Below are positions 7,220 to 16,436 of a DNA stretch of 45,417 bases, in pieces. The position numbers and the translations under genes were made by a program. Below the pieces are notes generated by a model. The model worked only from the letters and a program-made list of their open reading frames with translations. It was not told the origin of the DNA and ran no database searches. The stretch covers positions 1 to 45,417 of the forward strand of contig JADQBM010000039.1 in assembly GCA_016278615.1 (NCBI GenBank), in the 5' to 3' direction. How positions within the stretch are numbered: position 1 is the stretch's first letter; each line of letters starts with the position of its first letter. The stretch is from Clostridia bacterium (GTDB taxonomy: Bacteria > Bacillota > Clostridia > Peptostreptococcales > JAAYPU01).

Positions 7220-8623
7220 TTATAAAATGTATTTGTCAATTTCATCAATATAAACTGTATCAGCAAATTTATTTCGAACAAAATCTGCATCAATTGTGAG
7301 AACTTCTTCCTTTATCTCTGATATATCAAAAGAAATATCCTCTAAAAGATTTTCCATAATGGTATGAAGCCTTCTTGCTCCAATATTTTCTGTCTGCTCA
7401 TTTATAAGAAAAGCAACATTGGCAATTTCATCCACTGCATCATCTGTAAAGTTCATGATGACTCCCTCTGTTTCCAAGAGCATTTTATGCTGTTTAATCA
7501 AAGCATTCTCTGGTGCAACCAATATTTGTCGAAATACTTCTTTTGAAAGATTTTCTAATTGCACACGTATAGGAAACCGGCCTTGAAGCTCGGGAATTAA
7601 ATCCGTCACCTTTGATGTGTGAAATGCACCTGCACCTATAAAGAGAACATAATCTGTTTTCACTGGACCATACTTGGTATTAACCACACTGCCTTCTACA
7701 ATTGGCAATATGTCTCTTTGAACACCCTCTCTTGATACATCTGCGCCACCTTTAAAATTTGGTGATGCAATTTTATCTATTTCATCAATAAAGATAATGC
7801 CATTTTGCTCAGCATTTTCTAAGGCTTCACTATTTACTTGGTCCATATCTAATAAATTTTGTGCTTCCTGTTCTCTCAGTATCTTTCGAGCATCCCGAAT
7901 GAATACTTTCTTCTTCTTTTTCTTTTGAGGCATCATATCTCCAAAGATGTTTCCAATACTAATGCTTACATCACTGCCTAAATCCATCATATTGAGCCCA
8001 TTTTGGCTACTGTTCACTTCGATTTCAATAAGTTGGTCTTCAAGTAATCCTTTTCTCAGCTGATCTCTTACCTGATCACGTTGAAGCTCCACATCATTTT
8101 TATCATTATCTGACTCATCTTTACTTTGGCTGCTACTATTGCTGCTACCATAAGGATTATTATTCATTATAAAGTCAAAAGGATTTTTGATAGAAGTAGG
8201 TCTTTTTTTGCCGGGAACGATGGCTTCAATAATTTTCTCTTCAGCAATTTTTTCTGCGATTCCATATTTCTCCTGCATTCGATTGTTCTTAACCAATCGA
8301 ATTGAGGTCTCGACTAGGTCTCTTACCATAGATTCAACATCTCTACCAACATATCCAACCTCAGTATATTTTGTTGCCTCAACTTTTACAAAAGGTGCGT
8401 CAATGAGCTTTGCTAAACGTCTTGCTATTTCGGTTTTTCCCACACCAGTGGGCCCCATCATCAGAATATTTTTAGGCGTAATTTCTTCCTTCATTTCATC
8501 TGGTAGCAGACTACGCCGATATCTATTTCGCAGGGCAATGGCGACAGATTTTTTTGCTTTTTCTTGCCCAATAATATACTTGTCAAGTTCAAATACGATT
8601 TCCTTAGGTGTCATATTCTTCAT
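7220..8623 (-). CDS. hslU: HslU (ClpY) unfoldase ATPase
   Basis: This 467-residue AAA+ hexamer unfolds proteins and feeds them to the HslV peptidase. Walker A GPTGVGKT is at 57-64. The intermediate domain at about 110-245 includes a Ser/Asn-rich low-complexity stretch at 157-178. Walker B GIIFIDE begins at 275. An arginine-finger region is near [11 protein letters not shown]. The C-terminus ends [10 protein letters not shown], where the last residues normally insert into HslV pockets. The start ATGA overlaps the hslV stop by four bases, indicating coupled translation. Confidence 0.98.
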   Translation of the reverse strand: MKNMTPKEIVFELDKYIIGQEKAKKSVAIALRNRYRRSLLPDEMKEEITPKNILMMGPTGVGKTEIARRLAKLIDAPFVKVEATKYTEVGYVGRDVESMVRDLVETSIRLVKNNRMQEKYGIAEKIAEEKIIEAIVPGKKRPTSIKNPFDFIMNNNPYGSSNSSSQSKDESDNDKNDVELQRDQVRDQLRKGLLEDQLIEIEVNSSQNGLNMMDLGSDVSISIGNIFGDMMPQKKKKKKVFIRDARKILREQEAQNLLDMDQVNSEALENAEQNGIIFIDEIDKIASPNFKGGADVSREGVQRDILPIVEGSVVNTKYGPVKTDYVLFIGAGAFHTSKVTDLIPELQGRFPIRVQLENLSKEVFRQILVAPENALIKQHKMLLETEGVIMNFTDDAVDEIANVAFLINEQTENIGARRLHTIMENLLEDISFDISEIKEEVLTIDADFVRNKFADTVYIDEIDKYIL

Positions 8624-9168
8624 TCTTTATCTCCTCCTAAAGATTCGATACTAATATTACTATTGGTATAGATACATATGGATGACGCAATTTCTAGAGA
8701 TTTTCTTACAATTTCCTCAGCTTTCAAATCCGTATTATGAAATAAAGCTTTGGCAGCAGCAAATGCATAATTACCACCTGAACCAATTGCAAGAACATCA
8801 TCATCTGGTTCTATTACCTCACCATTTCCTGAAATCAATAAAATATCATCTTTATCGGCAGCCAACATTAAAGCCTCTAATCGCCTAAGAATTTTATCCT
8901 TACGCCATTCTTGGGCCAATGAAACCGCTGCCCGTTTGAGATTGCCTCCATGCTCTTCTAATTTATTCTCAAACTTCTCTGTCAATGTAAAGGAATCTGC
9001 AACAGACCCTGCAAAACCTGAAAGAACCTTATTTTTATATATTCTTCTGACTTTTTTTGCAGTATGTTTCATTATAGATGATTCCCCAAAGGTAACTTGA
9101 CCATCACCCCCAATACAGATATCGTTTTCGTTTCTTCGTACTACAACAATCGTTGTTCCATGAAACAT
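8620..9168 (-). CDS. hslV: HslV (ClpQ) threonine peptidase
   Basis: This 182-residue peptidase forms the double-hexamer proteolytic core of HslUV. The N-terminus is [13 protein letters not shown], so the nucleophilic Thr would be exposed by removing a four-residue propeptide, rather than by Met removal alone as in Escherichia coli. GGDGQVTFG and the [10 protein letters not shown] active-site loop are conserved. It is encoded between topA (three bases away) and hslU (4-base overlap). Confidence 0.97.
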   Translation of the reverse strand: MFHGTTIVVVRRNENDICIGGDGQVTFGESSIMKHTAKKVRRIYKNKVLSGFAGSVADSFTLTEKFENKLEEHGGNLKRAAVSLAQEWRKDKILRRLEALMLAADKDDILLISGNGEVIEPDDDVLAIGSGGNYAFAAAKALFHNTDLKAEEIVRKSLEIASSICIYTNSNISIESLGGDKE

Positions 9169-9171
9169 GAT

Positions 9172-11250
9172 TCATTCCTCCGTTATTTTACTCTCTTTAT
9201 AATGGCACTCCTTATTTGAACATTGAAAATCTGATTTTTTTGTCTTCTTTTCAGTCATTATTGACCCACACTCTGGACATTTTCTGTCAATAGGCTTATT
9301 CCATAGTAAAAAACGACATTCTGGATAGCCACTACATCCATAAAATATTTTGCCTTTCTTGCTTTTTCTTTGAATAATTTCATTTCCACATTCAGGACAT
9401 GTCACACCCGTTTTATGGATAATAGGTTTCGTGTTTTTGCACTCTGGATAACCTGAGCAAGCTAAAAATTCACCAAACCGTCCTTGCTTAATGGCCATAA
9501 ACTTATCACAAAGTTCACATTTCTCATCGGTTAATTCATCTTGTATCTCTATTCTTCTTATTTCTTCATCTGCTTCTTCTAACTCCGTCTTAAAAGAATG
9601 ATAGAAGTCACCTACGACACTTTTCCATTCAACAGTTTTTTCCTCTACATCATCTAATTTTTCTTCAAGATTTGCAGTAAATCCAATGTCAACAATGTTT
9701 TTAAAATAGTTTTCCAGCAAATCCGTTACGATAAAACCCAATTCAGTTGGAAATAAAGTCTTTTTATCTCTTGTAACATATTTACGTGTTAAAAGTGTTG
9801 TAATGATAGGCACATATGTACTTGGCCTTCCAATATTTTTGTCTTCCAATTCCTTTACGAGACTTGCTTCTGAAAATCTTGAGGGGGGTTGTGTAAATCG
9901 TTGATCAGAGGTTATATCTAAGCAATCGAGTCCTTTCCCTTCATTCATTACAGGGAGTATTTTATCAGAGGCTTCCATAAAAGAATACACCTTTAGAAAG
10001 CCGTCAAATTTTAGTTGAGAACCAGATGCCCTAAAGAGATAGCCATTGTTTAAAATTTCTACAGAATTGCTATCATAGACGGCGCTACTCATTTGGCTTG
10101 CTGTAAACCTCTCCCAAATAAGCTTATAAAGCTTATATTGATCATTGCTTAAAGAACTTTTTATATTATCAGGATGCATGCTGACATAAGTCGGTCTTAT
10201 GGCTTCATGGGCATCTTGTATATCTTTCTTTTTATTTGAGTACACGTGGTTGCCCACATAAGCTTCAGAGTACTTTTCTTTTATATATTTTTTAACATTA
10301 TCTCGCGCTTCTTCAGAAATTCTAATGGAATCTGTTCTAATATAAGTAATTAAGCCAACGGTTCCTTCTCCTTTAATATCAACACCTTCATAAAGTTGCT
10401 GAGCAGCCATCATAGTCCTTTTTCCATAAAACCCTAAACGATTGGATGCCTCCTGCTGCAAAGAACTTGTTGTAAACGGGGGTTGCGGTTTCCTTGTTTT
10501 CTCTTTTGTTTCTACCTTAACTACTTTGTAATCTTTGGAATCAAGAGCGGCTAAAATATCATCTGCTTCTTTTTTATTGTTGATGGTAATTTTTTTTCCT
10601 TTGAAATCACTCAATTTAGCTTCAAAAGATTTACTTCCTTTTTTTTCACCAGTAGACAAAAAAGCGGTGATAACCCAAAATTCTTTTGGAACGAATTTCA
10701 AAATTTCTTTCTCTTTATCACAAATAATCTTCAATGCAGCCGATTGGACTCTTCCAGCACTCAAACCCCTTTTAACCTTCTTCCAGAGCAAAGGACTTAT
10801 ACTATATCCAACCAATCGGTCCAACACCCTTCGTGCCTGTTGCGCATCCACAAGCCCCATATGTATAGGCCTTACTGATTTGATTGCGCCTGCAATGGCA
10901 CTTTTGGTGATTTCATGAAACTCTATCCGACATTTCTCTTTTTCGTCGATTCCTAAAAGATATGCAATATGCCATGAAATCGCTTCCCCTTCTCTATCAG
11001 GGTCAGTTGCAAGCAATATCTTTCCAGCTTTTTTTGCTTCCTTCTTCAGTTCTTTTATAACATCGCCTTTTCCTCGGATATTAATATATTGTGGGTCAAA
11101 ATTGTTATCAATATCAATTCCCATTTTACTTTTAGGCAAATCACGGACATGCCCCACCGAGGCAACAACTTTATATCTGCTCCCTAAAAATTTTCCTATG
11201 GTCTTAGCTTTTGCTGGTGATTCAACAATTACCAAAGATTTTCCAGCCAT
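9172..11250 (-). CDS. topA: DNA topoisomerase I
   Basis: This 692-residue type IA topoisomerase relaxes negative supercoils behind RNA polymerase. The Toprim domain holds VIVESPAKAKTIGKFLG (7-23) and DPDREGEAISWH (83-94). The active-site tyrosine is Y303 in GLITYIRTDS. Three C-terminal C4 zinc ribbons at about 580-690 are visible: CELC...CSGYPEC, CPECG...CSGYPEC and CPECG...CSNKEC. AGGTG lies before the ATG. A good promoter sits just upstream, overlapping the end of dprA. Confidence 0.98.
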   Translation of the reverse strand: MAGKSLVIVESPAKAKTIGKFLGSRYKVVASVGHVRDLPKSKMGIDIDNNFDPQYINIRGKGDVIKELKKEAKKAGKILLATDPDREGEAISWHIAYLLGIDEKEKCRIEFHEITKSAIAGAIKSVRPIHMGLVDAQQARRVLDRLVGYSISPLLWKKVKRGLSAGRVQSAALKIICDKEKEILKFVPKEFWVITAFLSTGEKKGSKSFEAKLSDFKGKKITINNKKEADDILAALDSKDYKVVKVETKEKTRKPQPPFTTSSLQQEASNRLGFYGKRTMMAAQQLYEGVDIKGEGTVGLITYIRTDSIRISEEARDNVKKYIKEKYSEAYVGNHVYSNKKKDIQDAHEAIRPTYVSMHPDNIKSSLSNDQYKLYKLIWERFTASQMSSAVYDSNSVEILNNGYLFRASGSQLKFDGFLKVYSFMEASDKILPVMNEGKGLDCLDITSDQRFTQPPSRFSEASLVKELEDKNIGRPSTYVPIITTLLTRKYVTRDKKTLFPTELGFIVTDLLENYFKNIVDIGFTANLEEKLDDVEEKTVEWKSVVGDFYHSFKTELEEADEEIRRIEIQDELTDEKCELCDKFMAIKQGRFGEFLACSGYPECKNTKPIIHKTGVTCPECGNEIIQRKSKKGKIFYGCSGYPECRFLLWNKPIDRKCPECGSIMTEKKTKKSDFQCSNKECHYKESKITEE

Positions 11251-11298
11251 TATTTCACCTCATAATTCCTTTTTTATTCCAACTCAACTGCTTTCTTG

Positions 11299-11327
11299 AT
11301 TATATGCACTATCACTTTATTTTGCAA
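11299..11327 (-). promoter_or_regulatory. probable topA promoter
   Basis: On the minus strand TTGCAA (11322-11327), a 17-base spacer and TATAAT (11299-11304) lie about 50 bases upstream of topA. The -35 box overlaps the last codons of dprA. Confidence 0.6.
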
Positions 11328-12393
11328 TAACTATTTTACCAGGCATTACCTGAACCAGCCCTTTTATCTCTAAAACTGTCAATAATGCATTTATGTCTGA
11401 AGGTGTTGAATTTAATTCTTGTATTAATAGATCTATGCTTGTAGAATCTTTGTTTTTTAGGATATTTATTAACGCTTTCTCGTGAGTCCCAAGAGAAACC
11501 TCTTCCGATAATTCTTTTTGCCCCACAATTAGATTTAATTCACTTAGAAACTCCTTTATGCCAATAATCGGAGTCGCACCTTCCAGTATAAGTTTATTTG
11601 TCCCTTTACTATAAATGCTTTCTATATTGCCTGGAACAGCATAAACATCTCTTCCCTGTTCTAAAGCATACTCTGCGGTAATCAAGGACCCACTTTTCAA
11701 ACCTGCCTCTACCACCACGACTCCTTGTGACAAACCACTGATGATTCTATTTCTTGCAGGGAAAAATCCAGGTAATGGCGGCGTCCCAGGAGCATATTCT
11801 GAAATGACAGCACCTTTTTCAATAATTTTTTTCATAAGCTTGTAATTGCTTTTGGGATAACAAATATCAAGACCACATGCCAATACCGCAATGCTTCTAC
11901 CGTTGCTATCCAAAACGCCTTGATGTGCAAAAGTATCAGCACCAAAGGCCATGCCACTAATAACTGTGGTATTATATTCACCCAATTGATAAGCAATATT
12001 ATAAGCAGCCCATTTACCGTAAGCCGTAGCTTTCCTTGCACCAACGATAGCAATGGCTTTTTGATCAGCTTCCATCAATTCACCCTTCATATAGAATAAA
12101 AAAGGCGGATTGAATATTTCTTTCAAAAGTGACGGATAGCTCTTATTATAATAAGCAATACCTTTTATTTCTTCTTCTTTCATAGTATCGTAAATATTTT
12201 TTGCTTTATTCAAATCTTTATTTAATAATATACTATTTATGATGTCTTTATTTATACCTTCAATATTCTCAAGTGTTCCTTTTGAAGCATGGTAAACATT
12301 TTCACTCTCTCCCAAACACTTCACCAGATGAATTTTTGTTTTGGAACTCATATGCGGCAATTCTTTAAGCCAAATATCGAATAAAGTATTCAT
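11317..12393 (-). CDS. dprA: DNA-processing protein DprA (Smf)
   Basis: This 358-residue DprA protects incoming single-stranded DNA and loads RecA during natural transformation. An N-terminal SAM/HhH-like region (KCLGESENVYHASKGTLENI) leads into the Rossmann core with AIVGARKATAYGKWAAYNIA, SGMAFGADTFAHQGVL, the PARNRIISGLS motif and GSLITAEYALEQGRDVYAVPG. A C-terminal winged-helix domain (about 295-355) follows. GAGGT precedes the ATG. It lies between comM and topA on the same strand, the usual Firmicute neighbourhood. Confidence 0.96.
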   Translation of the reverse strand: MNTLFDIWLKELPHMSSKTKIHLVKCLGESENVYHASKGTLENIEGINKDIINSILLNKDLNKAKNIYDTMKEEEIKGIAYYNKSYPSLLKEIFNPPFLFYMKGELMEADQKAIAIVGARKATAYGKWAAYNIAYQLGEYNTTVISGMAFGADTFAHQGVLDSNGRSIAVLACGLDICYPKSNYKLMKKIIEKGAVISEYAPGTPPLPGFFPARNRIISGLSQGVVVVEAGLKSGSLITAEYALEQGRDVYAVPGNIESIYSKGTNKLILEGATPIIGIKEFLSELNLIVGQKELSEEVSLGTHEKALINILKNKDSTSIDLLIQELNSTPSDINALLTVLEIKGLVQVMPGKIVIAK

Positions 12394-12477
12394 TTTATAT
12401 ACCTCTATTATTTTCTTCCATTATATATGACTTAACATACAACATTAGTCTTTACTATTGGTATTCTTCTTACGTTC

Positions 12478-14013
12478 TTATATCCCTCTAAATTTCTTGT
12501 CGAGGCTTCTATACTGTATGGCTTCAGCAACATGGCTCGTTTCAATACTTTCTGAGACACTCAGATCAGCAATAGTCCTACTTAATTTTATTATTTTGGT
12601 ATAAGCTCTGGCACTTAAAGAGAGTTTTTTAAAGGCCACTTCCAATAATAGGGTACTTTCGGGTTTTAATTTGCAGTACTTCTTTATTAGCGTTGGACCC
12701 ATTTGAGAATTATACAGTATTCTACTTTTCTTAAACCTCTCTACCTGCATTCTTCTTGCACTTTCCACTTCTTTTCTCATCTCCAATGAACTTTTATGTA
12801 TACCATTAGACGATAAATCTTCATATTTTACAGGAAAAACTTCAATATGCATATCAATCCTGTCCAAGAGGGGCCCTGAAATTTTAGACATATATTTGGT
12901 TATCTGACCCACACTGCATATACATTCATGGGTTGGATCCCCATAATACCCACAGGGGCATGGGTTCATGCTTGCAGCAAAAATAAACTTTGATGGAAAA
13001 GTAAAAGAGGCATTGACTCTTGAAATGGTAACCACTTCATCTTCCATGGGTTGCCTGAGCATTTCAAGAACATTTCTGTTGAATTCAGGGAGTTCATCTA
13101 AAAACAAAACCCCGAAATGTGCTAAGGAAACTTCTCCAGGTTTTGGTATGCCACCCCCTCCCACCATCGCTGTAGGGGATATGGTATGATGGGGTGCTCT
13201 GAAAGGTCTTTCAATTATTAAAGCCTTTTTCTCCGACAGTTCACCAGCAACACTATATATTTTAGTGACCTCAAGTTTTTCTTCATAGCTCATTTCAGGC
13301 AAGATTCCAGGAATACGCCTGGCAAGCATGGTTTTTCCTGCACCAGGCGGACCAATCATCATGACATTGTGAGCCCCTGCTGCAGCAATTTGAAGTGCTC
13401 TTTTTACAGAATCCTGTCCGGCTACTTCAGAAAAATCCTCCGTTTTTTCTTCTTTAAACTCACTTTCATGAATTTCGATTTTGCTATAAGGCTCTATTAA
13501 ATTAGGTGCTTTTAAAAAGTCAACTACTTCTCGCAAATGTCCAAAAGGATATAGGATAACATCTTCTATGATGGATGCTTCTAAAACATTGGCAATGGGT
13601 AGGATAATCTTCTTTTTTCCTTGATTTCTAAGACCAATGATTAAGGGGAGCGCCCCATTGATTCTATTAATCTTTCCATCTAAAGAGAGTTCCCCAATAA
13701 TAGCATACTCCCCAACATACAAATCAGAAATATATTCTAAAGCCCACATGATTCCAATAGCCATGGGAAGATCAAAATGAGTCCCTTCCTTTTTTGTATG
13801 AGCCGGCGAAAGATTGATTGTAATTCTCTTTGAAGGAAATCTATAGCCGGTATTAATAATGGCTGAGCGCACCCGTTCCTTTGATTCTTTCACTTCCACA
13901 TGTGGTAAACCCACAATATTAAAAGATGGAATCGCATTGGACAAATCCGCTTCCACCATGGTGATTTCTGATTCAATTCCTTTTAAAGAACAACTAAGCA
14001 CTTTTGCATACAT
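12478..14013 (-). CDS. comM: ComM/YifB Mg-chelatase-like AAA ATPase
   Basis: This 511-residue YifB/ComM hexameric helicase-like ATPase promotes branch migration during integration of transforming DNA in species where it has been studied. The N-terminal Lon-like fold domain ends about residue 170. Walker A GPPGAGKT is at 221-228, and the Mg-chelatase signature FRAPHHTISPTAMVGGG and LDELPEF Walker B follow. Its cysteine-rich insert NPCPCGYYGDPTHECIC is conserved. The chosen start (MYAKVL) lies seven bases after GGAGGG. A longer open frame to 14130 exists only because the upstream hexamer satellite is open in this frame and would add a low-complexity LKLI-repeat leader. Confidence 0.95.
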   Translation of the reverse strand: MYAKVLSCSLKGIESEITMVEADLSNAIPSFNIVGLPHVEVKESKERVRSAIINTGYRFPSKRITINLSPAHTKKEGTHFDLPMAIGIMWALEYISDLYVGEYAIIGELSLDGKINRINGALPLIIGLRNQGKKKIILPIANVLEASIIEDVILYPFGHLREVVDFLKAPNLIEPYSKIEIHESEFKEEKTEDFSEVAGQDSVKRALQIAAAGAHNVMMIGPPGAGKTMLARRIPGILPEMSYEEKLEVTKIYSVAGELSEKKALIIERPFRAPHHTISPTAMVGGGGIPKPGEVSLAHFGVLFLDELPEFNRNVLEMLRQPMEDEVVTISRVNASFTFPSKFIFAASMNPCPCGYYGDPTHECICSVGQITKYMSKISGPLLDRIDMHIEVFPVKYEDLSSNGIHKSSLEMRKEVESARRMQVERFKKSRILYNSQMGPTLIKKYCKLKPESTLLLEVAFKKLSLSARAYTKIIKLSRTIADLSVSESIETSHVAEAIQYRSLDKKFRGI

Positions 14014-14030
14014 GTGAGAACCCTCCATAG

Positions 14031-14113
14031 TAAGTTTAAGTTTAAGTATAAGTATAAGTTTAAGTATAAGTTTAAGTATAAGTTTAAGTATAAGTTTAAG
14101 TATAAGTTTAAGT
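14031..14113. repeat. hexamer satellite AAGTTTAAGTAT upstream of comM
   Basis: About 14 units of a 6-base repeat alternate AAGTTT and AAGTAT. The array ends five bases from the comM ribosome site (CCCTCC at 14021-14026 on the plus strand). The same hexamer family appears at about 21300, 37210 and 38800. Confidence 0.85.
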
Positions 14114-14117
14114 CCTA

Positions 14118-14143
14118 AGGACAACCGCAAGGGCCTTCCCTAC
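14118..14143 (-). repeat. copy of the GTAGGG hairpin repeat
   Basis: On the minus strand it reads GTAGGGAAGGCCCTTGCGGT then TGTCCT. It is a relative of the repeat at 38000-38029 (GTAGGGACGACCCTTGCGGT...). It lies between the hexamer and heptamer satellites. Confidence 0.5.
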
Positions 14144-14147
14144 ATAT

Positions 14148-14188
14148 CTCTAACCTCTAACCTCTAACCTCTAACCTCTAACCTCTAA
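14148..14188. repeat. heptamer array (CTCTAAC)5.9
   Basis: Almost six perfect tandem copies of CTCTAAC are present. No complementary GTTAGAG arm is present nearby, unlike most other arrays in the window. The rest of the stretch up to 14278 is AT-rich and shows nothing recognisable. Confidence 0.9.
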
Positions 14189-14271
14189 TAAATATATAAT
14201 TCGCCATTTTATCTTGTTTTCCTTCATTTATTTTCAAATATTTACTTTTTATGGAATTTTTGTTATGATGA

Positions 14272-14303
14272 ATAAAAAACTACCGATTGATTAAATCGGT
14301 AGT
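14272..14303 (-). terminator. terminator hairpin, minus strand
   Basis: A perfect 10-bp stem ACTACCGATT/AATCGGTAGT (14279-14303) has loop GATTA and is followed on the minus strand by TTTTTTATTC. It could stop leftward transcription before comM. Confidence 0.65.
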
Positions 14304-14401
14304 AATATTTTGACAGAATTGCTCTGCACCACCTCTATACACCTTAAATGACAAATCATCATATGATGTTCATATATTAATAAAAAAGGTGTGATAGATA
14401 A

Positions 14402-14593
14402 ATGTCTCCTTATCATAACGATTCATATAGGCCTCCTGATGATGCCGCAGATAGAGATGGTACACGTCAGTTCTTCGGTTTTGGTCCCGGATATGGCCCC
14501 GGGTATGGTCCTGGATATGGTGGTCCTGGTTTTCGCCGCCCCGGCTTTGGCCGTGGTCCAGGGTTCGGATTTTTTTGGTCCTTCTTCTTTTAA
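14402..14593 (+). CDS. small Gly/Pro/Phe-rich protein
   Basis: This is a 63-residue protein. The first 22 residues are polar (MSPYHNDSYRPPDDAADRDG). The rest is built of GPGYGPGYGPGYGGPGF and R-P-G-F-G-R repeats and ends in an aromatic FGFFWSFFF tail. It has no signal peptide and no known domain. Such compositions occur in spore-coat and surface proteins of Clostridia, but that is only an analogy. A weak ribosome site GGTGTGAT precedes the ATG, and a strong terminator hairpin follows 10 bases after the stop. Both support a real gene. Confidence 0.6.
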   Translation: MSPYHNDSYRPPDDAADRDGTRQFFGFGPGYGPGYGPGYGGPGFRRPGFGRGPGFGFFWSFFF

Positions 14594-14603
14594 GATAAGT
14601 ATA

Positions 14604-14635
14604 AAAACAGCTACTGACTATTCAGTAGCTGTTTT
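14604..14635 (+). terminator. terminator hairpin after the Gly-rich gene
   Basis: A perfect 13-bp stem AAAACAGCTACTG/CAGTAGCTGTTTT has loop ACTATT. A near-identical copy lies at 14786-14817, with a MITE-like element between. The A/T ends make it suitable in both directions. Confidence 0.75.
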
Positions 14636-14783
14636 CAGACTGTTGAAAAACTCCAAATTTCTGCGTTACTGCTTTCAAGTGAGCATGCTCACTTACCCAA
14701 AGTAAGCTCCGCTACTCACTCTTAGCGCGCCTTGAACTTCGAAGTTTTCAAGAGTCTGGATTTTGTTGACTTTTTCAACAACC
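14636..14783. mobile_element. MITE-like element, about 148 bases
   Basis: It has terminal inverted repeats TGTTGAAAAA (14641-14650) and TTTTTCAACA (14771-14780), with further pairing of CAGACT near the left and AGTCTG near the right end. Inside is an 18-base perfect palindrome AAGTGAGCATGCTCACTT (14677-14694). It contains no coding sequence. It is more GC-rich than its surroundings. The flanking duplicated terminator hairpins suggest insertion at, or mobilisation with, that hairpin. Confidence 0.55.
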
Positions 14784-14785
14784 TC

Positions 14786-14817
14786 AAAACAGCTACCGAC
14801 TATTCAGTAGCTGTTTT
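14786..14817. terminator. second copy of the terminator hairpin, probably bidirectional
   Basis: AAAACAGCTACCG and CAGTAGCTGTTTT flank ACTATT. The stem differs from the copy at 14604 by one base, which creates one mismatch. It lies 16 bases after the stop of the leftward QueG-like gene and would terminate it. Confidence 0.65.
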
Positions 14818-14833
14818 ATATTCTGGCATAATA

Positions 14834-15718
14834 TCAATCTCTTTTATTAGTAAAATCTATGGTCATAGGAATCCCATCTTGACACGGGATCTTTGATTGG
14901 CATAAACCGCAACCAGAAACATAATGACTTTTAGTGACTAAATCAGGTCCTTTTTCATTCTTTAACAACTGCAAATATTCACTACAAGTATTTTTATCAT
15001 GTCCTTCTTTGGTTATGGCATGAACTGGGCATCTATACATACATGCACCGCAAGTTCCATCTGCATAAAATTTGCACCATTCATTGTACTTTTTATAAGG
15101 TCTTATATCTGCAGGCAGATTTCCTTCTATAATAATCGTACAAAATCGCATTGCTTTACCTTGCTTTGTAATAAGCCCATCGGACAAACCAAATGTTCCA
15201 AGGCCCGCTACAAAAGCTGTATGTCGATGTGACCATTTTGATGCAATCCCATGCTTAGTAGATGTCATTCTACTCCACTCCGGCAATAAATCAATGGCAA
15301 CTGCTGGAATGCCTTTTTTCTCAAACTCGCTTATTACTTTTTCGCACATGTCATAAATAAAAGCCTCCCATTCTCCTCGACTTGCAAACCACCTGAGACT
15401 TGGAATTTCTTTAGCCCTATTTTGTGCCTTTTTTGTTTCTTTTGTTTGAGAAAAACCAAAACTTATAACCGTTAAATCTTTATCTTTTACACTTTTATCT
15501 TTATACTTCAAGTGAAAAGCCTCTGAAGGCAACCAATAAAACGCTCCTATATCATGTTTAAAGAACTTAAAGTAATCATCATCTCCTGCTGCGAATCCCA
15601 CGATAGGTGGATTCCACATGGCTTCTTCAGGCAAATCAATGGCTTTGAAATTATTTAAATTCGAATGATCTGCAGTTTCAATGATCATGTCTCTTATATT
15701 TGCTTTTGTCATTTTCAA
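14834..15718 (-). CDS. QueG-like 4Fe-4S protein
   Basis: This 294-residue iron-sulfur protein is related to the epoxyqueuosine reductase (QueG) group. The central part includes GLGTFGLSDGLIT, as in the QueG cobalamin-binding region. The C-terminal third has ferredoxin-type cysteine motifs CGACMYRCPVHAI and CGLCQSKIPC, enough for two 4Fe-4S clusters. It is shorter than typical QueG and lacks HEAT-like repeats, so it may be a paralogue with another reductive role. The start is the TTG nine bases after AGGAGG; a GTG three codons upstream abuts the ribosome site. No other queuosine genes are in the window. Confidence 0.7.
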   Translation of the reverse strand: MKMTKANIRDMIIETADHSNLNNFKAIDLPEEAMWNPPIVGFAAGDDDYFKFFKHDIGAFYWLPSEAFHLKYKDKSVKDKDLTVISFGFSQTKETKKAQNRAKEIPSLRWFASRGEWEAFIYDMCEKVISEFEKKGIPAVAIDLLPEWSRMTSTKHGIASKWSHRHTAFVAGLGTFGLSDGLITKQGKAMRFCTIIIEGNLPADIRPYKKYNEWCKFYADGTCGACMYRCPVHAITKEGHDKNTCSEYLQLLKNEKGPDLVTKSHYVSGCGLCQSKIPCQDGIPMTIDFTNKRD

Positions 15719-15879
15719 TTTTTTCACCCTCCTTTTGAATCAGATAAAGTGATGCTCCCTTTATTGATATTCTAATAATAAAATACTATTATAGCAAATT
15801 ATTCGTATAAACGTACAAATCTTTACTCTTAATTCAATGGTATTATCTTCAAATAGTACGAGATATAATTTTTTTTCAA

Positions 15880-15904
15880 AAAAAAGAAGCATTCCGCTTC
15901 TTTT
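15880..15904 (-). terminator. terminator after the ferritin-like gene
   Basis: The stem AAGAAGC/GCTTCTT encloses ATTCC (15884-15902) and is followed on the minus strand by TTTTTT. It lies about 45 bases after the stop. Confidence 0.7.
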
Positions 15905-15947
15905 GTACTTTCGAATACCATCTGAAAAGATAAGTCTATATGGGAAA

Positions 15948-16436
15948 TTACAGGTGCTCTATCTCCCATTTTTGAAATTCAGCACTCTCTATACCTTGTA
16001 GAATTCCTCCAGAAATGTGATTCAACAAAGTTTCTACTAAAAAGAGATGCTCTTTCTCCTCTTTTATCAATTTATTAAATATTTCTTTTTCCTTTAAATT
16101 TTCCGACATTTTGCTCTGATTTTCGTAGAACTCAATACTTTTCTTTTCCATGTCCATTGCATGCCTTAAAGCATCTTCATCAAGAACTATTTGCAGTTTG
16201 TCTTGTGATTGATGTAACAATTCAAAGATATTCTTAGCGTCTTCCAGTGTTTTGGAATCCTGAGGCATCTCTACTTTTTTTTGATAATTCATTATAACAT
16301 CATAATGTGTTTGCTCGTCTTGAGCCAACATACTGAAGATCTTTTTAATCCCTTTGTTCTCAGATTTCTCTTCTAAAGAATTATAGTAATTTTTTCCGTC
16401 CTCTTCCATTTTCATTGCAAATTTATATACATCCAT
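15948..16436 (-). CDS. ferritin-like (rubrerythrin-type) domain protein
   Basis: This 162-residue all-helical protein is of the rubrerythrin/ferritin-like superfamily. The first helical pair has MEEDGKNYYNSL and DEQTHYDVI; the second has MEKKSIEFYEN and EEKEHLFLVE. The paired E...ExxH motifs form a di-iron site. It lacks the C-terminal rubredoxin CxxC motifs of full rubrerythrin. A role in peroxide or oxygen defence in an anaerobe is likely. The start is the ATG nine bases after AAGGAGG; a 13-residue longer frame has no ribosome site. Confidence 0.88.
   Translation of the reverse strand: MDVYKFAMKMEEDGKNYYNSLEEKSENKGIKKIFSMLAQDEQTHYDVIMNYQKKVEMPQDSKTLEDAKNIFELLHQSQDKLQIVLDEDALRHAMDMEKKSIEFYENQSKMSENLKEKEIFNKLIKEEKEHLFLVETLLNHISGGILQGIESAEFQKWEIEHL

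Noticed and set aside
12478-14130. ComM with a 39-residue LKLI-repeat N-terminus
   Set aside because: The extension is satellite DNA read in an open frame; a strong ribosome site marks the start at 14013 and gives the normal family length.
14148-14188. Telomere-like CTCTAAC array marking a chromosome end
   Set aside because: It lies between ordinary genes in the middle of the sequence, is only six units long, and fits the other short satellites of the window.
14391-14705. 104-residue frame overlapping the Gly-rich gene
   Set aside because: It runs through the terminator hairpin and into the MITE-like element; the other frame has better composition and ends before the terminator.
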